Shown: in pieces, positions 11,435 to 23,255 of the stretch | How the letters are laid out: each line of letters starts with the position of its first letter | Numbering within the stretch: the stretch's first letter is position 1 | Source of the DNA: Vitellaria paradoxa | Taxonomy: Eukaryota > Streptophyta > Magnoliopsida > Ericales > Sapotaceae | NCBI GenBank assembly: GCA_019916065.1 | Contig: CM034239.1 | Location: forward strand, 42,052,663-42,116,662 | Length of the DNA: 64,000 bases | Direction: 5' to 3' | Program-made: the position numbers and the translations under genes | The notes under the pieces: generated by a model | The model's database searches: none | What the model was told of the DNA's origin: nothing | Seen by the model: only the letters and a program-made list of their open reading frames with translations

Positions 11435-13238
11435 TTAATATACAAGATATAAATGCAATCTCATGCAATGTAATGTAATGAAATACAATGTCAATGCATA
11501 CTCTAGTCTTCATCTACCCTTAACCTTATCTTGGGATGGGTGACGCTTAACAAAATATGCGGGGTCACCAACTACACCATTTATGTTTACAGTAAACCGA
11601 ATCGGAAACCGTATTACACTTCCACTGGTGTACAACTCAAGAGAATTGTGTTACACCTATCCCTTCTGCTAGGAAATCATAATATACTCCTGGTCAGACA
11701 TTTGTTTAGTTCAAACAGGGTCCGTTTGCAGTTCGAAGAAAATCTCATAATCATATCTTATACTTAACGTCCCAATTCCAAATGACTAAACTCTTGTTAT
11801 ATATATTGAATAGGGTTCATCTAGTATTTTCAAAATTCATTTTATTATTTTTCTCAAATCATGAACCCGTCCATATATATAAACCGTGTCTCGACACATC
11901 AAACTATCAACATGGCACTCTTGTCCAATCAACAAACCACAATATCAAATAGGAGATGCAACCCCAGCCCTATGCATATGAAATGCTCAATTATGCAAAT
12001 AAATATCATTTTAATATAAATATGCATCCTTATTAGACTCAATGATAATTTGGGATTCTTTTTATCTTTAAAAATCTATAATAAATAGGTTTGAACACAA
12101 AACATGCTTTTAGAAATCAAATTATAACTTTTTAGTATTCTACCAAACCTGGTGTTCGAACACCAAAAGTTGTGCCCGGGACACCCCCGGTCCAGACACC
12201 CTATCTAGCTGACCAAGACACCAGAGACCAGTGTCTAGTTCCTGATTTCATTTTCAACGAAATCCAACTCCTAATCTTTCCTAAATCACTCATCCAAGTC
12301 TTAATCTCAACAATAACTCATATATAAATATTTAAACACTTAAATCACATATTTCTACAATATTTAATCGAAGTATAACTCAAATATTTGAAAAATCTTC
12401 ACATTTATATGCATGTATATATAAACATGTTTATATATACATATATATACATAAATCTCATGATATTCAACCAAATCAAACATATATATACATCAAAATC
12501 AACCCAACGTCATCTAAAATACAAATATAAGTCTCACTTATCTCGAATTCGAAGAGAAAAGAAGAAAAGAGAAAATTTTAATTTTGGCTTCCAAACTTTA
12601 TGCCTCAATTTCTCCCACCTCGAGTGAAATAACATCAAACGGACACCACCACAACATTCACGGCTTCGAATACTATCCCAATCTGCCAGTCTTCCTGCCT
12701 GGAACTCACTTTCTCTCTCTACCCTCTCTCTCCTCTCTCTCTTTCTCTCTTTTCTCTCCCGATCCCTCCTCTAGAAGTTGTAGGAAAAGAAAGAAGAAGG
12801 AAAAAAGAAAAGAAATGACGTAAAGAGAAAAAAATGTTGGGCCTTTGACTGAATTGTCTAATCCAATACCACTTTGGGCTAAATTCAGCCCAAGAAAAAT
12901 AAAATAAGTCAACATAATCTTATTTTAAATATTTTATTGGGCCAAAATAACATACAAATGGTTAAAATTAAATACCACGTGTTAGAGGTTTTTACTTTCA
13001 AATTAATTATGTCGCTTATCGGAATTCTTTTCACCGTTTATTTCAGTTAATAATTATATTTTTTATGAATTTACTTAAGTTTTTATTCTTAATTTAGTAT
13101 AAAAAAATCTTACATTTTGTCATTTTTACACATTTTAATTAAATCTAGCTAGCTAATTAATTTTTTTATTGTATAAACACATATTCATTTTAATATTTTT
13201 ATTTTCATCACACTCGTTTTGTGAGAATGTTGGTTATT
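11435..13238. other. Non-coding transposon-derived spacer
   Basis: Continues the possible LTR-element relic (about 11520-12260, with GTGTTCGAACACC and TTGTGCCCGGGACACC). A long pyrimidine tract (CTCTCTC and TTTCTCT, about 12708-12765) is followed directly by a purine tract (AGAAAGAAGAAGG), giving the meaningless open frames on both strands here. No conserved domain was recognised. Confidence 0.35.
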
Positions 13239-13251
13239 AATAATCTAATAT

Positions 13252-13362
13252 CTCAAGCGAGATGTGCGTGAGGGGTAGTATTTGTCTCTCCGGTTTACCC
13301 ATCGATTACGCGGTTCGTTGAGAGTCACAATAAATCGATGTAAGTTACAGATTACCAAAAAA
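13252..13362 (+). mobile_element. 5'-truncated SINE, 13-bp TSD
   Basis: The insertion ends GGTTTACCCATCGATTACG ... TTACCAAAAAAA and is flanked by identical AATAATCTAATAT at 13239-13251 and 13363-13375. Its 3' half matches the 3' half of the longer SINE at about 55711-55900, which also carries GGTTTACCCATCAGTTACG. The pol III promoter half is missing, so it is a truncated retroposed copy. Confidence 0.75.
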
Positions 13363-13375
13363 AATAATCTAATAT

Positions 13376-14118
13376 TTAGGACTATGAAATATAATTATCC
13401 TATATTTTTTTTTTCTTACAACATGATACAATGGTTAATGATGATGATGAAAAACTCACTATATCCTAAGAACAAATGGATCCCAAAAGAGTATACCCGG
13501 CTAATTTAAGTATAAAGATCAAAGAAATTAATATTTTTATTTAGTTTTCATGGGTCAGATCAATTCACACCTGAGGTTAACTTTTTTTTTTTTAATTTAT
13601 TTTTTGACCAAGCCAATAAATAAACTACTTAATGAAGTTTGATCATGAGATTGATCGGCAAGAGATCAACATTTTCTGCAGGCGAAGTGTATATATATAT
13701 TAATAATCCTGTGGCCGCATGACAGCTCAAGCTTGTTCTAATCAAGAACATTAGCAGCCTCTTTAAGCCTATTAGTGGAGTGTTTAACGTGATAACTACT
13801 CCTAACATTTGGGGTTTGAAAATTGCATTGCTATAACAAACATTATCTAAAAAAAAAGCTGTCAAGCACATACATGCAGATATATATAAATATATATATG
13901 TGGTAAGAAAGACAAAGAAACTTACATAATTAGGCACATGCAGCAGAATGCTATTGGCCACGACAACACTAATGAAGTACATTTCATGCTGGACATCAAT
14001 TGTTTCCATTAACAATTGCTTCAATGATGACAAACTGCTTATGTGCAAGCCTGACAATAAAAGAATCATCCGAATCGACATGTAAATATATTAGCGAATA
14101 ATCACTCTTAAACTAAAA
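13376..14118. other. AT-rich spacer with an unrecognised minus-strand ORF
   Basis: The minus strand has a 150-residue open frame at 13629-14081. Its first part (LKQLLMETIDVQHEMYF, then VANSILLHVPNY) looks more protein-like than the surrounding low-complexity frames and is followed by TATGTAAGTTT, a good splice donor at about 13921. I recognise no family. It may be a decayed exon or chance. Confidence 0.25.
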
Positions 14119-14121
14119 TTA

Positions 14122-14261
14122 AGGATCCGTTTGGCGTATTGAAAAATGTTAAAAAATTTTAAATAATTTTTAAAAATTATTCACTTTTTATCTTACTATA
14201 CGAATTACGAATCCACAAATTATTTTACTTTATTTTTACTTTTTGTCAATTCAAATATCCC
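14122..14261. mobile_element. MITE, 140 bp, TSD TTA
   Basis: Ends are AGGATCCGTTTGGCGTATTG and CAATTCAAATATCCC, imperfect inverted repeats, with TTA at 14119-14121 and 14262-14264. The interior phrase ATTCACTTTTTATCTTACT recurs inverted in the element at 20643-20760 and directly near 56584-56602, so it belongs to a dispersed family. Confidence 0.65.
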
Positions 14262-14264
14262 TTA

Positions 14265-17200
14265 AATATGCACGCATTTAAAATTAAAATATGTTAACAC
14301 AATTTCTCTTATTGAAAATCCAAAATAAATTCTTTTTTCAAAAATCCAAAATGTCTATCTTTCTTAATACAACTCTTTACATATCATCGTTAAGTTCAAT
14401 TCAATATATTTTTTTTTTTTTTATAAATTCAACTCAATAGTTTATTAGAATATGAAGTAACCCAGAGAGCGGACAAGAGTATGAGGAAAAGTTTTGATTT
14501 ATAAAAAATCTTAGTCATTCATTGAAGAATAAAACTCAATCTCAACCTTTAAATTTTAATTTGTGAGAGAAATTTTTTAAATGTATTGTGTTTTATTATA
14601 TAGATATACATGTTATCAATCTAACATTTTTTATAAGAAAATGATATCGACACTTCTAAAAAAAAATTTCTAACACTTCAAAATAAAAAAAAAAATATTT
14701 ACTTACAAAATGAAGTGTGAGAATTTTTTATTTTTTTAAAGTGCGTATACCATTTACCTTGTCATATAAAATATCAAAACAATGTACTGTTTCCAACGAA
14801 AATATCGACGTAGAATACTATGCTCAATGGCTTCACAATTGCTCTACATAATTAAACTGGTTTATTGAAATTTTTGATCAGAGTGATATAAGATCCCCTA
14901 TCACTTTAAATAAAATGGATAAATTTTAGAAATCATGTATTCTCATAATCTGCATCTCATGTCACTTTACTTTCTATAATTTCAATTGTAACAATCAATT
15001 TTTTATAATTACAATCAAATTTATTTTGATCATTCCATTAAAATTATTGATGAAAAAATTCATGTGTTAATTATGTTTGATAAATATGTAACATATTTTA
15101 GTCATATTTTGTTAACAGTTGTTAATAGAAGGATTAAAGTAAAACTTTATTATAATTATGGGAGTTGATTGTACAATTAAAATTATAAGGATCAATTAAA
15201 GTGAAATTTAATGTAAATTGTATGGGGTGAAGTATAATTTATCCGAATAAAATATATCACGTAAGTATATTTTTATTACAATAGTTTTTAACGCTTTTTG
15301 ATCCAAAATTCTAATAGAGATGAATTTCCTTACTCTAAATATCAAGAGAAATTTTGGTTACTGTGCTTGGTTTGATTTCTTCATTACAAAGCATAAAAAG
15401 CACCAATTTTTTTTTTTTTTTTTTGAAAAGATAGTTCAGATTTGCTTGGATCAAAAAAAAAAAAAAAAAAAAAAAACGAAAGGAAAGAAAATTTAAAATT
15501 ATTTTTTTTATTTATATTAAAAAATAATAGGAATTTTTTTTTTAAGTCTAACTTGACATCCTTCTTTAAATATTTTGACAATAACTTTTAATTCTGAATT
15601 CCAATTAATCTATTTCTTGTGTCATTGGAATGAAGACTCAAAAATCTACAATTTTATCTATAATAGACATTTTCTAATTTTGATATTTTAGGGGTTGGTT
15701 CAAACTGGGCTCAAAATTAGGCTTTGAGAGTTTGAACTAAAATACACTCTTAATTTGATTCTAAAAACATTTTGAACTCTTTTTTTCTCTAACTTCCCAA
15801 TTAGGCTATGATTGTGTAAAATATGAGTAAGAAATTTTTCCTAAGTGTGGCATAATATCTTTCTTAGTGTTCTAAAAAAATTTTTCTTAAGTATAGAATT
15901 TTTTCTATGTGTATATATATAGGTAAGATGACAAACGGTAAAATACTAAAAAAATGTATAATAATAATCAAAATTATATATGTCAATATTAAATGTTTCT
16001 TACATAAAATAACAGTTAATTAAATTGATGTGACAAATTACAGCAATTATCTTTATAGTCTCGTGTTTTGAAATCTTTGTAAAATAGTTTCATTTTCTAC
16101 AATATTAAATACATAAACTCCACGAATAATGATGAGAAGAAATGAAATGAAAAGTGAGATGGGATTGAGAGAAAATCAATTGACGAGATGTCGCTCTGTT
16201 ACCGTCACTATGTGTATATAGCTACTTTATAGGTTATTAGGATCCACGACATATTCTTTCCTCTCTTTTCTATTCTTTCTCTTTTTCTCCAAATCTCAGT
16301 TTACAAGTTTCATGGTTGTAACTAGTTTTTCTGTAACTTCGAGCCTAGGAAGAAAATTTTTGATTTATGCAATTATTTTTTCATTCAATAAAGAGTTGAT
16401 TTAATTATTTTATTTTTATATATAATTGTGAATGAATAATTTTCATAAACCATTATTGTTTGGTAATATTTGATGGTTGCTTGACTTTATTAGATTTTAT
16501 GATTTCAAGTAACTATTTAATTCCTAATGAACGAATATACGTAACTATCGAGTCTAAAATCTAATTATCATCCCATACTCTTTAAAGAAAAATCTTTCGA
16601 ATAGGATACGAGATCGTTACATATCAATTTTTGAGTTATAAAATTTATCAAATAAATAAAGTGAGCATAATGAATATGGAGAATTTTGATAATTTATGCT
16701 AATTCTTTTTATTTTTATCTTTTTAAAGCAATTTTTTTCTCTGATTCATTCTAAAACATTTATGAAATCCCATCTTCAGAAGATGATACTATAGATCTTT
16801 TTAAATTATTACTACAACTATCCTTATATGCTTGTGAGATTATAATATGCAATAAAAAAAGGAGCGATCAATGATCTATTTTGTAATAAAAACACGTATA
16901 GTTAAATAAATTTTATTTTTAGTAACTAAGCGCTTGGAAGCGAAATTTTTGAAATTTTTGACAATTTTTTTGACAAAAGTTACTAAGTACAATTTTTTTT
17001 TTTATATATATTTGGTAAAATAAATAAAAATTTTAAAAAACTTTTAGTTACTTTTAATTGTTTGATAAAAAATTTAGAGGACATTTGGAGTGTTGAAAAA
17101 TAACGAAAAATATGATCTGAGTAACTTTTTGGCATTTGACGTGCAACCACCAAATCACATTTTTCAAAGATGAATAGTGTCGTTTTTAACTTTTTAAGTC

Positions 17201-18149
17201 AGCTTTTTGGATTTTAAATTCGTTTGAACAATTTTTTTAGATCACTTCGAATGGTTTTATGTCAATATTTTTTAAAAATTGTTGAAAAATTTTTTTAATT
17301 TGTAAAAAAGTTATAGTTTGTGGCAATGTTATTGAAATTTGTAAAACAATTTATTAGAATTTATAAAAATATGTTGGGATATACAGATATATATAAATTT
17401 ATAAAAATTTTACAAAATACAAGGAAGAAAAAATGTGTTAGAAAGATTTAGAGATTTTTCTCACATTTTCAGCATCCCAAACGCACCTTTAATAACATTT
17501 AGAAATTTTTGGTTCCTTTTAGTTAATTAATAAAAAAAAATTAGATAAATTTTCAACAATTTTTAAGAATTAAATGGTTTGGTGTAAAAAAAAAATGGAG
17601 TAGTTTTCAACAATTTTTATCGATTTTGAGTTGCTACCAGACAATAAAAAATAAAAGTTAATTTCTTTTTTTCAAAACCCTGAATAATTTGCCATTAAAA
17701 TGGACACGTGTTTTTTTGGCCCCCGCGGGGGGTTGTGGTTTGACTAAAATAGAGGCACCGAGATCTCTAGGTTCCCGTCAACAATTTATGAGAGTGACAA
17801 TTTGCATTATTCAACTACTCTCTCGAATTCACAAAAAGGGGCAGCTTTGGGCCGGTGAGTCTTGACTAAACTCTGTCAAATCGAGCGCTTCCACTCGCCA
17901 ATTTGGATTTGGTAATCAATCAATGATGTGAGCTGTCTGATTTTCCGGAAAAAAAATTTAAAATTAGTGTAAAAATAACATCGAACAAAATTTAATAAAA
18001 AATTAACATTTTTTTGAGTGTCCATGAAAAATCTAAACGCGCTCATTATTATTAAAGATGGACATTAATTTAGAAAAATTATTTTTGCCAAAATTTTTTA
18101 TCCAAAAATAAAATAAGAATGGTGTGATATATAATAGCATAAAACAATG
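14265..18149. other. AT-rich intergenic region, no gene recognised
   Basis: Very AT-rich with long A and T runs (for example 15405-15424 and 15452-15476). MITE-like pieces with GTTTGG or CCAAACGC ends are scattered through it, for example about 17088-17490, which starts GGACATTTGGAGTGTTGAAA and ends CAGCATCCCAAACGCACC. The region at 17700-17930 is more GC-rich and unassigned. Confidence 0.4.
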
Positions 18150-18305
18150 GCCCTGTTTGGCCGGCCAAACTTACCAAAAGTTACCAAATTTTAATTATTT
18201 TTTATATTTTCTTCTAATAAAATTTTAACACATATTACCTTTATGTCATATTTTTTAATTTTTACTATACTTTTTTACCAACTTTTTTTTTCTAACCAGC
18301 CTTAA
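18150..18305. mobile_element. Degenerate Tourist-like MITE
   Basis: It starts GGCCCTGTTTGGCCGGCCAA and has an interior resembling the element at 5465-5619 (TATATTTTCTTCTAAT followed by ACACATATTACC), but the right end (AACCAGCCTTAA) is worn and no clear target duplication remains. It is an older member of the same family. Confidence 0.5.
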
Positions 18306-19086
18306 TATATTATGATGACTTATTTTTTATTTAATAATAAATAATTATGTCACTGTCATTATGTTAAAAAAAATCTAACTATATAGAGGTAGGTTCAAAA
18401 ACAAGAAAAAAAAATAAAATTTTTAGTAATTTTTTGTGTATTTTTTTAGTTACATTTTTTTATGTATTTGATAGAACAAAATGTATTTTTTAGCATTTTT
18501 TGTAACTTTTAAGTGTTTGGTAAACTTTTTAATGTAGCAAATTTAAAAAGTTGTAACTTTTTATGTGTTTATTATATTTTTTACCGTATCAAATCAAAAA
18601 AGTAGTAACTTTTTATTTTATCTTTTATTGTAGTAACTAAAAAAGTAAAAAAAAAATATGATTCTATCAAACGCACCAAAAATTATAAAATATAATTTTT
18701 GATACTTTTTTATTAATTTTTGAATCTCTAAACGGATCCATAATGTTAATTACACTTTCATTGCAGAAACGTCGTTTCAGCGCTCCGTCCAATCCCAAAT
18801 GACTAACGTGCTATGGCTAAAAATTAATAGAGCATGAGTTGTTCATGCGTGTAGTTTTCATTTCATTTGTGTGGGAAAGCAAAGGACATTTGTAGAGTAA
18901 AATATGGACGAGCTAGGGGTCAAAGAAAATGACCATCAACCTTTGTCACCTTGCAATTGATTGGCATCCTATGAGTGAGGCTTAATTTTCTAAAGAAATA
19001 ATAGTTGTATTTCATAATTTTAGGGATGGGTTGCAAAACTGGGTGCAGATTTTTTTTTTTTTTTGGGGTTTTGGGGTGGGGGTGGA
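18306..19086. other. AT-rich intergenic region
   Basis: Contains a MITE-like stretch at about 18390-18740 with TTTTTACCGTATC / TGTAGTAACT phrases that recur near 30830-31140 as TTTGTTACAGTAAAAAG. Nothing coding is visible. Confidence 0.35.
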
Positions 19087-19095
19087 GATTTTAAC

Positions 19096-20158
19096 GGAAG
19101 CGGGGGGCTGCATCGCATGCGATGTTAGCCCGTTGCCTTCGCGGTCGTAGTCGTTTGACTTTTTGCACGTGATCTTGGCCATTTAATTTTTTTTAGCCTT
19201 TCGCATCATGTGCATCTCTTTTTTTTTTTAGCTTTTAGAAAAATAAATTAAAAATGATAACAAAAAATAACAACAGAAAAACAAAAGTATTGTAAAACAG
19301 GTCTTAAAAATTAATTTTTTTCCTTTTTTTTCTTTTTTAAACATAAAAAAAATTAATCTGTTAATAATTAATTAGTAATTAATTAAAAAATAACACTTTT
19401 CCTAAACACAACATCGCCCGCGATGTCAGCCATTAATTTTTTAATTGACAACACTGTCGTTTTTATGCCGGCTAACATCGCGGGTGCTGTGTTTAGGAAA
19501 AATGTTATTTTTTAATTAATTACTAATTAATTATTAAAAAATTAATTTTTTCTATTTTAAAAAAGAAAAAAAGTAAAAAAAAAAGTTAATTTTTTAAGAC
19601 TCGTTTGACAATACTGTCGTTTTTTGTTGTTATTTTTTGTTGTCATTTTTTATTTTTTATTTTTTGTTGCCATTTATTTTTTCTGAAATTAAAACAAAAT
19701 TGTGTAATTAATTAAAAAATTAATTTTTTCTATGTTTAAAAAAGTAAAAAAAGTTAATTTTTAAGGCCCATTTGACAATACTGTCATTTTTCTGTTATTA
19801 TTTTTTGTTGTCATTTTTTATTTTTTATTTTTTGTTGCCATTTATTTTTTTTGAAATTAAAACAAAAATTGTGTAATTAATTAAAAAATAATATTTTTTT
19901 CTATGTTTAAAAAAAAAGTAAATTTTTTAAAGTCTGTTTGACAATACTGTCATTTTTCTATTGTTATTTTTTGTTTTCGTTTTTAATTTATTTTTTCTGA
20001 AAATTAGAAAAAAAAAAAAAAAAAAAGAGATGACCATGGTGCGAAAGGCTGAAAAAAAACATGAGCGGTCAGGATTACACGCAGAAGATCGAACGGTCAC
20101 GATCAAGGGCAGCGGACTAACATCGCGCGATGCCCCCCCCCCCCCCCCCCCGGCTTCC
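19096..20158. mobile_element. Fold-back Mutator-like element, 9-bp TSD GATTTTAAC
   Basis: The ends read GGAAGCGGGGGGC on the left and, complemented, GGAAGCCGGGGGGG on the right, and the sequence is flanked by GATTTTAAC at 19087-19095 and 20159-20167. The inverted arms are long: CATCGC-GCGATGTTAG, GCCTTTCGCA and CATCTCTTTTTT occur in inverted order at both ends. A second, sharper palindrome is centred near 19448 (TCCTAAACACAACATCGC against its complement). Between them lie three direct copies, spaced about 165 bp, of a segment containing TTTGACAATACTGTC (about 19607, 19779, 19938). A 9-bp duplication with long inverted ends is characteristic of Mutator-like elements. There is no transposase. 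Confidence 0.8.
20133..20151. repeat. Poly-C tract, 19 C
   Basis: An uninterrupted run of 19 C inside the right terminal repeat of the fold-back element. The left terminal repeat has only six G at the matching place, so the run expanded in one arm. Confidence 0.9.
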
Positions 20159-20167
20159 GATTTTAAC

Positions 20168-20639
20168 GCCATCTCGTTCGGTGATTGATGTGCCACGTTA
20201 GTTTAGCATAACTAATGCGGCTATGGTTAGATTCACAAGCCAAATCCCTCTAATTTAAGTTAACAATTTTAGTTATCTTTTTTTTTTTTTCAAGAGTTGT
20301 ATAGCATTGTTCAATTTCAAAAGAAAAAATATATTTTACGAAAATATTTTATTAAAATTTTTAATTAAAATAGTGAGATAAAGTGAAATAAGTTATTAAT
20401 TCATAATCTATGCAGTAAGATTTAACAATATGTAATGATAATTATAAAGTATTTTAATGGGTTAAATATTTCAAAATCACTCAAATTCATTGGGTTTAAA
20501 AGATAGAAATGGTTGGCATAACAATAATAAACGTGATTGTGTAGACGCAAAGTATAATTAACAATATGTAACGACGGTATATTGAAGTAATAAAAAGTGA
20601 AACCAATCGGAGAGATTTAAAAATATTTCATAATAACAT
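20168..20639. other. AT-rich spacer
   Basis: No gene was recognised. A piece near 20368-20430 (GTGAGATAAAGTGAAATAAG) resembles the interior of the MITE at 20643-20760 and may be a degraded relative. Confidence 0.35.
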
Positions 20640-20642
20640 TAA

Positions 20643-20760
20643 TGACGTGTTTAGAGTGATAAAAAGTGAGATAAGTTATGAATTCGTAATTCGTGTAGTA
20701 AGATAAAAAGTGAATAATTTTTAAAAATTTTTGATAAAATTTTATACGTCAAACGTACCC
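20643..20760. mobile_element. MITE, 118 bp, TSD TAA
   Basis: Its ends are TGACGTGTTTAGAGTG and ATACGTCAAACGTACCC, flanked by TAA at 20640-20642 and 20761-20763. The interior (AGTAAGATAAAAAGTGAAT) is the inverted form of the element at 14122-14261, showing two insertions of one family in opposite orientation. Confidence 0.65.
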
Positions 20761-20763
20761 TAA

Positions 20764-22064
20764 TTAACGATAACGGTCTATTTTTCAAACAATGCCATAA
20801 TCCTTTCATATGACTTTAAATTGATATTTTGAATTCTTTTTTGGGGGGTGGGGGTGGGGAATGTAACATTGCTGATTTTGAAAGCATCCGAAAAGTCATC
20901 TGAAGGCAAATTTCACAGACTTCATCCGAAAAGTCATATGAAGGCAAATTTTACAGACTTCAATTAATTCGCAACAGTATTAAAACCACATTTCGCAACT
21001 CGCATTTGGTTTTTTTTTTTGTAATTTAGAATGTTCAGAACAATTTGCATACATCTCGGTTAAATCCTCTAGTAGTCTAAAGGAGACTCGAACTAGTAAA
21101 TATTGAGAAACAAATCTAAAATTTTAGTAGTTAAACTCTCCTCAATGTAGCATTTAATTTTCAAGTTTAAAATCCATCGTGGTTTGAATTTAAGAGAAAA
21201 AAAGTAAAATCATTTTATTAATAATGTGAATGGAAAGTCCAAATTTGAAGGGATGCATCTAAGACTTGTTGTTTGGTTTGGTTGTTTTTTATTTGTTTTC
21301 TATGTTAGGTTAATAAAAATTGTATTTATTTTAAAATTTTAGAGAATGTTTTTGAAGGACAAGTAATTTTTTAAATAAAAAATATTTTTCAACAGAAACT
21401 GTCCTAAAGGAAATGCCCTTTATTGTTCTTTAAGGAAAAGGAAAGAAACCACAAAAAAAAAAGAAAAAAAAAACTAGGGATAAAAATGAAAGAAGGCAAA
21501 ACATAAAATTTCACATATTCTTATGGCATACGTTTGGCGCACAATATTTTAGTAATTTTTGTCATTTGTAATTTTTTGTGTGAATTTTTACAATTTTTTT
21601 ATTAAATTGATATTCTACCAATCTCATAAAAAGTTACCATACACTAAGAGAGTTTGTTTGGCAACTAAATATTTAGCAAATTTTGATAACTTTTTATCAA
21701 AAGTTATTAATCGGTATTTTTTTATATATTTTATAAAATATTTATAATTTATAACGGTTTTTGGTTGTTTGGTAAAAATGATAACATTTTAATATGATTT
21801 TGTGCAAAAAATTATTAAAAGTTATGAAAATTTTGGAAGTTGCTAACTTGGTAACCTTTGAAAACTATTATTAAAAAATTTACAACTAAAAAGCTCTAAA
21901 ATTACAAAAATTAAAGAATTTCCCTAACTTTTGATAGAAATTTAAAATTTTTGATAAGGGCTGTTTGGAGCTCTAACTAAGTTTAAAAAACTTCAAAAAA
22001 ATTTCAAAAGTTATAGTTTTTTCAAACTCAAAAAAATTTCAACTTTTGTTAACTTTTATTTTTG

Positions 22065-22096
<32 letters not shown>

Positions 22097-22155
22097 TTTT
22101 TTTTTACACACTAAACAACCTCTAAATACATAAAAAGTTACATTTTATAAAAATA
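20764..22155. other. AT-rich spacer with MITE-like remnants
   Basis: A short exact repeat pair occurs at about 20887-20960 (CATCCGAAAAGTCAT, GAAGGCAAATTT, CAGACTTCA twice). From about 21525 to 22140 runs MITE-like sequence with CGTTTGGCGC, GTTTGGTAA and CTGTTTGGAGCTC ends. No coding signal. Confidence 0.35.
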
Positions 22156-22164
22156 ATTACAAAA

Positions 22165-23246
22165 GGGGGTAAAGTACAAATACTATTCCTCCACTTCTCT
22201 CTCGATCTCACTTTGATCTCAATGATTTTAATTGAGACAGTCAAATCCTAGACAGTCAAATTCATATACTTTTGGTCAAGCATCTATTACTCGTACTTTA
22301 CCATCGGTCTTACTTTGGTCTCAATGATTTCAATTGGAATAGTCAAATTTCTACACTTTCGATCAAGTAACAATCTGGTCCTTCCCCTATTACAAGCCAT
22401 CGTGGGCCATATGTCAAACGGTTACTCATCCACATATGCTAATGTTAGCTGATGTAACTGCCATTAAGTAACTTTACTTTAAACTTAAAAAAAGAAAATA
22501 TAACATTACAAATTATGTTACCTCCAAGAATTAAACCAATAACCTTAAAGATAGAAGACCAACAACAAAACCCAACTCACCAAAGATTTGATTTGTGTAA
22601 GGTTGCTATATAAAATTTATATATATTAAAAAGGTGGAGTAAATTCTCTCTCATTATAATATTTATATATTTACAATATTTATATAGAATATATTTATAT
22701 GTATTTATTTACAAATAAAAATTTATATATTTATATAATATATATTTATATATATTAAAAAAAGAGAGAGAATATATAATATTTATATATATTTATATAA
22801 ATATTTATATTGAAGATGAGGAAGAATCTACTTCAACTTTTGAATATATTTAAATATTATCTAAGAACCTTATACAAATCAATCATTTGGTGAGTTAGTT
22901 TCATTGTTGACTTCCTATTTTTAAGATTATTGGTTCAATTTTTAAGGGTAATATAATTTATAATATTTTTATTTTTTTTAAAGTGAAACTATTGCAGAAA
23001 TCAATACCAGCACACATGAATGAGTGAGGGTATGACACATGACGAAGAGTCTTCACGTTATCACTCTACCACGTGGATCATTTTACAAAATGATAATTTT
23101 ACTCTTGTCTTAACAGTGATTTGTAACTGATAATAGATGGAGGGACTTGATTGTTATTTGATCGAAAATATAAGAATCTGATTATCTCAATCAAAACTAT
23201 TAGAACTAAAGTGAAACTGAGAGTAAAGTATAAAAGTAATTTTTGT
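22165..23246. mobile_element. Fold-back Mutator-like element, 9-bp TSD ATTACAAAA
   Basis: Identical ATTACAAAA lies at 22156-22164 and 23247-23255. The left side opens GGGGGTAAAGTACAAATAC and carries CACTTTGATCTCAATG and TTTTAATTGAGACAGTCAAA; the right side carries the diverged inverted counterparts (TCTCAATCAAAACTATTAG, CTAAAGTGAAACTGAGAG). Further inside, CACCAAAGATTTGATTTGTG and TTAAACCAATAACCTTAAAG match inverted CAAATCAATCATTTGGTG and TTAAGATTATTGGTTCAA, so the arms exceed 400 bp. The centre (about 22610-22860) is nearly pure A/T. There is no transposase; the duplication length and the GGGGTAAAGTAC end suggest a non-autonomous MULE. Confidence 0.8.
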
Positions 23247-23255
23247 ATTACAAAA

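Noticed and set aside
15384..15581. Minus-strand frame rich in Phe and Lys
   Set aside because: It is the translation of T and A homopolymers and has no protein character.
19927..20196. Overlapping open frames on both strands near 20 kb
   Set aside because: They run through homopolymers and the right terminal repeat of a fold-back element; composition is poly-Phe, poly-Lys and poly-Pro/Gly.
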